64,000 bases of DNA from Aspidiotus rigidus. Lineage: Eukaryota > Arthropoda > Insecta > Hemiptera > Diaspididae. The notes beneath the pieces are model-generated. The model did not search any database. It had not been told where the DNA came from and saw only the letters and a list, made by a program, of their open reading frames with translations. Below are positions 58,700 through 64,000 of this stretch, piece after piece. Both the position numbers and the translations under genes were made by a program. The number at the start of each line of letters is the position of its first letter. The first letter of the stretch is position 1. Location: positions 1,922,001-1,986,000 of the forward strand of contig JAVHKY010000044.1 of the NCBI GenBank assembly GCA_035079385.1, read 5' to 3'.

Positions 58700-60479
58700 T
58701 TTTTATTTTTGTTTTTTTGTGAAGAAAATACACATAATATCTCAAATTTCTTTTTAAATCAAGTTTATACGAGAAATAAATTTTGCTGTCTATTCAACTT
58801 GTTGAATCTTTTTAGGTATTGAAAAATTTTCTCTATTTTTTTTAATGTACTTGTACCCCTATTCTTAACATGCATAATTCGGGGGAGAATTAGACTGGAG
58901 GAATATCTATTTCCACCTTGTAATGCTTTGATTCTTTAGGTTGTGGCATTTCTCTCAAAAAGAGGGTAGACTTTGTCATAGTTGTAAGTATTGTACACAT
59001 TGATTCTTCCCTCTCCGCTATTTCTTCATTATTACTTCTGGTATTGACGTTTTCAATTTTGTATATGTGTTTGCCTAGTCATGTATTTTTTTTTTGTAAA
59101 TAATTTTATTTTACAGTACTCGGTTGCTTGATCATTTGGGTCAAATAAGAATATTATAATGAAAGTCTGGAGTACCTACCTAATAATTTTTTATATTAAA
59201 AGATAAGAATAGGCAATTGACGCAATCACATGCTTCCAAAAACGTGAAAAACTTGACCAAGTCCTTCCTCTGAGTTCTTTATCTGTGAAAAGACTGGCTG
59301 TAAATGTACTTGAATCCAAGTAAATTTGTCGTTAGTCATTGTATTTACTGCACGTTTCTAGTATGTGGTAGACCGTGATCCTTTCTGAGCAGGGTTTATA
59401 AAAATGCGTGGCGATGTATAGCAAGAGTGTGTCCGTGGCAAAAATGAGCGGTGACTATTCCTTCACATCTGTTAGGGTGATGTGCTGTGGTCCACGTTTC
59501 AACTTTTGGTTTTAATGTGTGAGGTTTGGTTGGTGAACTCTCTATCCAATTTTTTGTATCTATGACTGAATTTTTGCATGAATCATTGTCTGATATTTTT
59601 TCTATCTCGATTATAGGTGGATCTGGAAGTTAAATATTGTATGTTAGGAAGAGGCTATTAAGAGGTGAGAGGTAATATTGCTGTGAGGTTTATGTGTGTA
59701 GGAATTCATAGGAGTTTAAGTTCAGATGCCTACGAGTGGGTATATTTGATTCTGCGTGTAGGCTTTGTACAGGAGTAGACTGGAAAGTATCTGTACATAT
59801 TTAAAGAGCAACGTTTTGTATGATGTTCAAAGGTTGTAGTTATCAACCGCTTCTGGTAGAATAAAGCTTGCGTAATCCATTTAGGACTGTACAAGTATTT
59901 TATCTGAAAATTATCCTCTGAGAGACACTTACAGCATTCTGGAAACTGTGTGCATGTATGTCCTTCAAGTTTCATTTCTCTTTCCCATAGACTGATAGCT
60001 TCGTGAACGGCGTTCTATTATGGATCTTAAGACTTGGGGAACTTTCAGGATTCATAAGACCTGGAAGTTTTTGATTCTAGAGGAGGGAATTCTTGGTTCA
60101 AGATCAATTATCTGTCATTTGTGATTCCTAATTGTGGCATGTAGCGCTGGAATTTTGTATCCCTCAAGTTCAGTTTACTACCTTTAATACATTGCCCTTT
60201 GTATTAATTGACTGTTGTTATCAATTCTTTCCTTGCCTCTGAGAACTTCTCTGATCGCTAGTTCATCTATTTTCTAGCTCTAGGTTATAGTGACTTTAGT
60301 TAAAATATTTGCAAATTTTTCTCTCCAATTTTATAATTTGTTCACAAAAAAATTATGAAATGCAAGATTTCTCCTCTGTTCCCAGCTTTGTTAACTTCCA
60401 TCATCCGATGTTTTCTGGTCTCATATTCTTGATTATATGCATTTTGTAGTGTATATCCTTAATTTTTGTATATTTCTAG
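58700..60479. other. 3' UTR and intron with a possible LINE remnant
   Basis: The remnant at 59,390-59,990 is listed separately. Otherwise AT-rich with no finger relic. Confidence 0.4.
59390..59990 (-). mobile_element. possible decayed non-LTR retrotransposon 3' part
   Basis: Composition shifts here. On the minus strand an 81-codon frame (59,975-59,730) includes QFPECCKCL. Further on comes IVTAHFCHGHTLAIHR, which loosely resembles the RLRxGHTxLTH stretch near the end of Jockey-type pol proteins. Frames are broken. The identification is tentative. Confidence 0.3.
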
Positions 60480-60712
60480 ATACCAGAGAAAATTATCAAG
60501 AGTTGATGTCAAAAACTATCGATGGGAGGTACAAATGTGAAAAATGCTGCAAAGCGATCTACAAACATAAGCGTGACCTCTCCAGGCATCTGAGAGTAGA
60601 GTGTGGCTTACTGCCGAATTATATGTGTCAATTTTGTGATCACCGAACTAAACATAAATGTAATTTGAAAAAACATGTTCTTCTAATTCATAAAACAATA
60701 ATAGACTGTTGA
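60480..60712 (+). CDS. lola: lola-type alternative 3' terminal exon 29
   Basis: The acceptor TGTATATTTCTAG ends at 60479, G|AT (Asp); 76 codons and TGA follow. The linker is TRENYQELMSKTIDG. Finger 1 is CEKCCKAIYKHKRDLSRHLR with C at x4; finger 2 is CQFC ... KHVLLIH (x4) with DHRTKHKCN, which adds an extra Cys, and the tail KTIIDC ends in Cys. ATTAAA at 60768-60773 is the likely poly(A) signal. It is the last intact exon in the window. Confidence 0.88.
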
Positions 60713-61541
60713 TTTCATCATCTTTTTCCAATTGTATTATTTGTAAAAATATTCCCACAATTTTTCCATTAAACTTGATGCATCTCCAGTAATATTCAAG
60801 AACTTCTCATCACTGTACTCTTTCATGTACTAAATTGTCTTCTCCAACTCACATCGATTCTGAGAGAATTGGGTTGAAAGAATGTATATTCTTTCAATGT
60901 TACATTGATTTTTTGTTTGGTATAAACTTCAGCAAGTTTGAACGTTTGACACAGGAAGTCTTAACGTGATTTTCTTGTCATCCCATTTACGCAATGTCAG
61001 AAGTTGGTCCTTTTGCGTTGTTAAAATTGTGTATACCGACTTGTCAATTTTAGATGCTTGTGTGGACAATACTAACAAAAAAAATAGAAATGATTAATTT
61101 TGTGATCAAAAAGCTTGGAAAAATTTATATCACTGAGGTAGGATTTGAAAAAACTCTTGGTACAATAAAGAAATTTTTCAATTTTCAAGAGGGAAAATCA
61201 ATAAATTATTAATTCTCATTTCTGCCTGTGGTATGTAGCATCCGGTTCTCTTCATCCTTCAATGAGTGAGATTTATAGACGTTCTGCAGGCACGTAAGTA
61301 AAAATTATTTTATATAGACCAATTGCAGTTTTGAAATAGAAACTTCCATCATCAAGGCACAGTGAATCTGTGAGTTTTCCATTGGAAAATTTTGCAGTCC
61401 ATATTCAAAAAACTGTGATAATGAAATATTTCTTCACTGCCTCATTAACTGTTTGTTTATTGTTGAAACTTCTTAGTATGTATTCTTAATCTCTTATAAC
61501 TCAAGTTATTGTGATGTTTGATAAACTTTTTATATTTCTAG
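60713..61541. other. 3' UTR and intron
   Basis: The possible poly(A) signal ATTAAA lies at 60,768. The rest is AT-rich. The sequence near 61,220-61,270 is distantly like 63,238-63,290. Confidence 0.4.
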
Positions 61542-61730
61542 ATACCGGAAAAATGTATCCCAAATTGATGTCAGAAACTACTGATGGTAAATATAAATGT
61601 AAGAAATACTGCAAAGGGTGCTTTATCCAGACATCTTAGACTAGAGTGTGGCATACTCCCGAGTCTCGCAAACTTGAAGGAAATCTGATGTAAAGAGACA
61701 CATTCTTCTAGTTCATAAAAAAATAGGACC
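61542..61730 (+). pseudogene. lola: frameshifted lola-type terminal exon
   Basis: The acceptor TATATTTCTAG ends at 61541 and the start G|AT is intact, with TGKMYPKLMSETTDGKYKC. The finger then reads KKYC in place of EKCC, so the second Cys is lost. A deletion of about 26 bases removes the middle of finger 1, and the frame meets TAG soon after (TCTTAGACTAG). The rest of finger 2 is further damaged (CTCGCAAACTTGAAGG), though the end CATTCTTCTAGTTCAT is recognisable. The intact acceptor means it could still be spliced, giving a fingerless tail. Confidence 0.75.
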
Positions 61731-62288
61731 TTTCATTTCTATATTATTTGTTTTAATTGTACTTGTATTTTCGTAAACGTATACATATATAAATTTCTTT
61801 TAAAATAAATACTTAATAATAGTTTATACAGGAAACAATTTTATAATGTTTTTGTCACTGTTTCCCACCCAACTAGAACTTGATTGAAGAAACATATCAT
61901 TTCCTTAAAAGCAATCATATGATTTTTTATGTTGAGCTCTTTTTTTAGGAAGTAAGGAGGTGAGTTTGTCACAATTAGGTCTTGTGTACGTTGACTCTCT
62001 CGTCCCGTTTCACTATTTCCTTGATTTTACTTCTGATATTGACTTCATCAATTTTGTATTACTTTGCTTTCGATAAAGTACTAGTTGATTTGTATTAATT
62101 TTTAAACTTTCAACCCTTGGATGTCAACATTCCAAAATTTGTGTCTATGTAACACATCTTTCAAGTTTCATTTCTGCTTCCCAATTCACTGACTTCAAAA
62201 ACCAAGTATTCATATATCTTACCATATTTATTGACATATTCAATTTATTTGTTTGATCTTCTTCCTTATCTCATCTAAGAACATTTAT

Positions 62289-62440
62289 GTGACCCTGACA
62301 ACGATAAGGGACCTAAAGTTGAGAAAAAATTTTGCGATAGGGGTCTCAAAATGCTCGGTAGGTTGTCCCCAATAATATTATGTAAAAAACCAGAAAAAAA
62401 ATGTTTCCGACTTTAGGTACCTTATCATTGTCAGGGTCAC
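62289..62440. mobile_element. ~152-bp foldback element
   Basis: GTGACCCTGACAACGATAAG at the left is mirrored by CTTATCATTGTCAGGGTCAC at the right; complementarity continues past ACCTAAAGT. No coding capacity. Confidence 0.75.
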
Positions 62441-62610
62441 TTTCATTCTGTCTATTATTCTCATTATTCCCATTTTTAGTTTCATTTTCATTATAATTAT
62501 ATGCTGTATTTTTTAGTGTCTTCCCTTACAAGTATGTTCTGAATGGTATTTAAATTGAAATAATAAATGGATGCATTATTGAAAGTGTATTATTTATGTT
62601 ACACACCATA

Positions 62611-62979
62611 GACCGATTTCCAATGACGTCAAGATTTTTGATTTCGATTGAATGCTTGTTCTCTGCTGCTGGCTTTGGGGCAGCCATTTTAGAATCCCAT
62701 AAGAATACACAGGGAACGTTTCGATCATACACTAGTATTCAAGAACAAGAAGTATGTTAGCAATAAAAGCTACATATTGTAATTCCACAGAACTTCTAGA
62801 TTCTAGATAGAGATCTCTAATACATTAGGAACATCTTGTTTTTGAATAATTGTATGTGATCGAATCGTACCCCATTTATTTTTATGGAAATTGATATCAT
62901 GATTGGCCCAATAATCGTAATATCGATTACAAATATGGGTACTTTGACTTACTATCGCTCACTGTAATCAACATTGTGG
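62611..62979. repeat. segmental direct repeat, copy A (empty MITE site)
   Basis: Shares with 63,292-63,778 the words TTGAATGCTTGTTCTCTG, TGCTGGCTTTGGGGCAGC, AACTTCTAGATTCTAGATAG and AGATCTCTAATACATTAGGA in the same order. At the point matching the MITE it reads CGTAATATCGATTAC without insertion. Confidence 0.85.
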
Positions 62980-63029
62980 AGTCGGTCTATTAGTATGATA
63001 GAAGAAGAACACTTACAATCATAAACAGA

Positions 63030-63162
63030 TTTTTTTTTATTTTTACGACCGGTTTCAAACCACATATCATCTGGTTCATCATCAGGTGCGTACAATCAGT
63101 CACGTCTGATGATGAACCAGATGATATAGGTTTGAAACCGGTTGTAAAGATGAAAAAAAATC
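63030..63162. repeat. inverted repeat with ACCGGTTTCAAACC / CATCTGGTTCATCATC arms
   Basis: The left arm TTTTTTTTATTTTTACGACC-GGTTTCAAACC and CATCTGGTTCATCATCAG are mirrored at the right by CTGATGATGAACCAGATG and GGTTTGAAACCGGT. The intervening loop is about 20 bases. Probably a transposon end or short foldback. Confidence 0.7.
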
Positions 63163-63291
63163 CAAGTGGTTTTCTTTAAAATAGATGAATACCAGTAAAA
63201 TGTGTAGTCCCAGGAGAGTTGAGACCAGTTATTTTTTACTTCTGATTTCTACCCGTGGTTATGTAAAGCGGGTTCATTGCATCCTCCAATA

Positions 63292-63778
63292 GACGATTCC
63301 CCGTGTCGTCAACATCTTTGATTTTGATTGAATGCTTGTTCTCTGATGCTGGCTTTGGGGCAGCTATTTTAGAGAACATTCGGATCATTCACTAGTATTC
63401 AAAATTAAGAAGTACTTCAACAATCGAAGCTACGTATTTAAATTCCAGAGAACTTCTAGATTCTAGATAGAGATCTCTAATACATTAGGAACATCTTGTT
63501 TTAATATCTGTGTGTGGTCAAATCGTTCCCTTTGTATTCTTATGAAAATCGATATCATGATTGGCCCAATATAATCGTAATATATGACCTGCGATGAGAA
63601 AAGGATGCTCATTGCCCATTGACAGGAACACCATTTCTCTCTGATTAGATGTCCAATCAGAGAGAAATGGTGTTCTTGCGCCAATGGCTAGTGAGCATCC
63701 TTTTCTCATCGCAGGTCATATATGGATTACAAATATGGGTACTCTGACTCACTATCGCTCACTATTATCAACACTGGG
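63292..63778. repeat. segmental direct repeat, copy B (occupied MITE site)
   Basis: Same order of words as copy A, but interrupted at 63,583-63,720 by the 138-base MITE. Outside the insertion the two copies differ by scattered substitutions and small indels. Confidence 0.85.
63583..63720. mobile_element. 138-bp palindromic MITE, TA target (copy 3)
   Basis: TATGACCTGCGATGAGAAAA is mirrored by TTTTCTCATCGCAGGTCATA and flanked by TA on both sides. The length equals that of copy 1. The neighbouring empty-site repeat confirms that it inserted as a unit. Confidence 0.9.
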
Positions 63779-64000
63779 ACGTGACCAGGGAATCGGTCTA
63801 TAGAGTTATTCATCTTGAAGCACAGCACTGTGATACTTGAGCTTATTTGTAAGAAATAGTGTGTTCCCGTAATATTTGACAATTTCTAGAACTCAATTTT
63901 GACGTATTGGGATTTAAACTTAGAATTGGGGAGTTGGTAGCCCTGACGATATTCACCTTTTTGCTTAATGCTTTTTAAATGAAGAAATTTCACGCACCAT

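Larger units (their letters stand above)
61731..64000. other. distal flank with MITEs and a segmental duplication, no gene
   Basis: No finger exon was found. Listed separately: foldback 62,289-62,440, foldback 63,030-63,162, the repeated segments 62,611-62,979 and 63,292-63,778, and the MITE inside the latter. Minus-strand frames at 63,463-63,709 are palindrome by-products. Confidence 0.45.

Noticed and set aside
63463..63709. Minus-strand frames of 63-73 codons
   Set aside because: They cross the 138-base MITE; the same peptide pieces appear at its other copy near 26,700-26,958.
1..64000. CRISPR arrays, tRNA, rRNA or bacterial operons
   Set aside because: No regularly spaced direct repeats, cloverleaf or rRNA signatures were seen; the window is plainly eukaryotic.

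Overview
The window is eukaryotic, AT-rich and almost certainly insect. It contains no open bacterial-type genes, rRNA or tRNA. Its main content is a long run of short plus-strand exons. Each has a pyrimidine-rich AG acceptor, about 70-80 codons and a stop, and most are followed by an AATAAA or ATTAAA signal. Each encodes a pair of zinc fingers: an atypical C2HC finger (C-x2-C-x13-H-x4-C, ending in an ECG-like motif), then a C2H2 finger (C-x2-C-x12-H-x4-H). This is the architecture of the alternative 3' terminal exons of the BTB transcription factor gene lola (longitudinals lacking). The common 5' exons with the BTB domain are not in the window and must lie upstream. The order of the insect is not determined; Hemiptera is only a weak guess from overall composition.

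I count 29 exons with an open frame (positions 900 to 60,712) and about six relics (near 11,829, 27,898, 28,380, 29,511, 57,939 and 61,542). All intact exons begin in the same phase: the upstream exon supplies one base, G, of a split codon. Most acceptors read AG|GT, AG|GG or AG|GC and give Gly at the junction. One exon at 13,708 and the distal group from 50,356 read AG|AT and give Asp. Exons fall into visible subfamilies: NK-S/A-I with GVFP in the proximal part, RYRCERCG / QCFKA types in the middle, and EKCCKAIYK types in the distal half. This suggests serial tandem duplication.

The run of fingers is broken at 37.9-49.1 kb. That gap holds an unrelated three-exon plus-strand gene (42,231 to 47,942; 489 codons). 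It encodes three diverged copies of a module with the signature C-P-T-x-P-P/L-x-Y/H-x-H/C. Its second intron carries a decayed minus-strand Ty1/Copia retrotransposon (about 43,897 to 47,368) with 72-bp terminal repeats and a polypurine tract.

The space between exons is intron and 3' UTR sequence rich in foldback and MITE-like elements. One family (138 bp, TA target) has three copies, one of them visible as an occupied site beside its own empty-site duplicate near 62.6-63.8 kb. The genes would work together as one transcription unit: splicing of the common BTB exons to one of the ~29 acceptors would make DNA-binding isoforms with different finger pairs.
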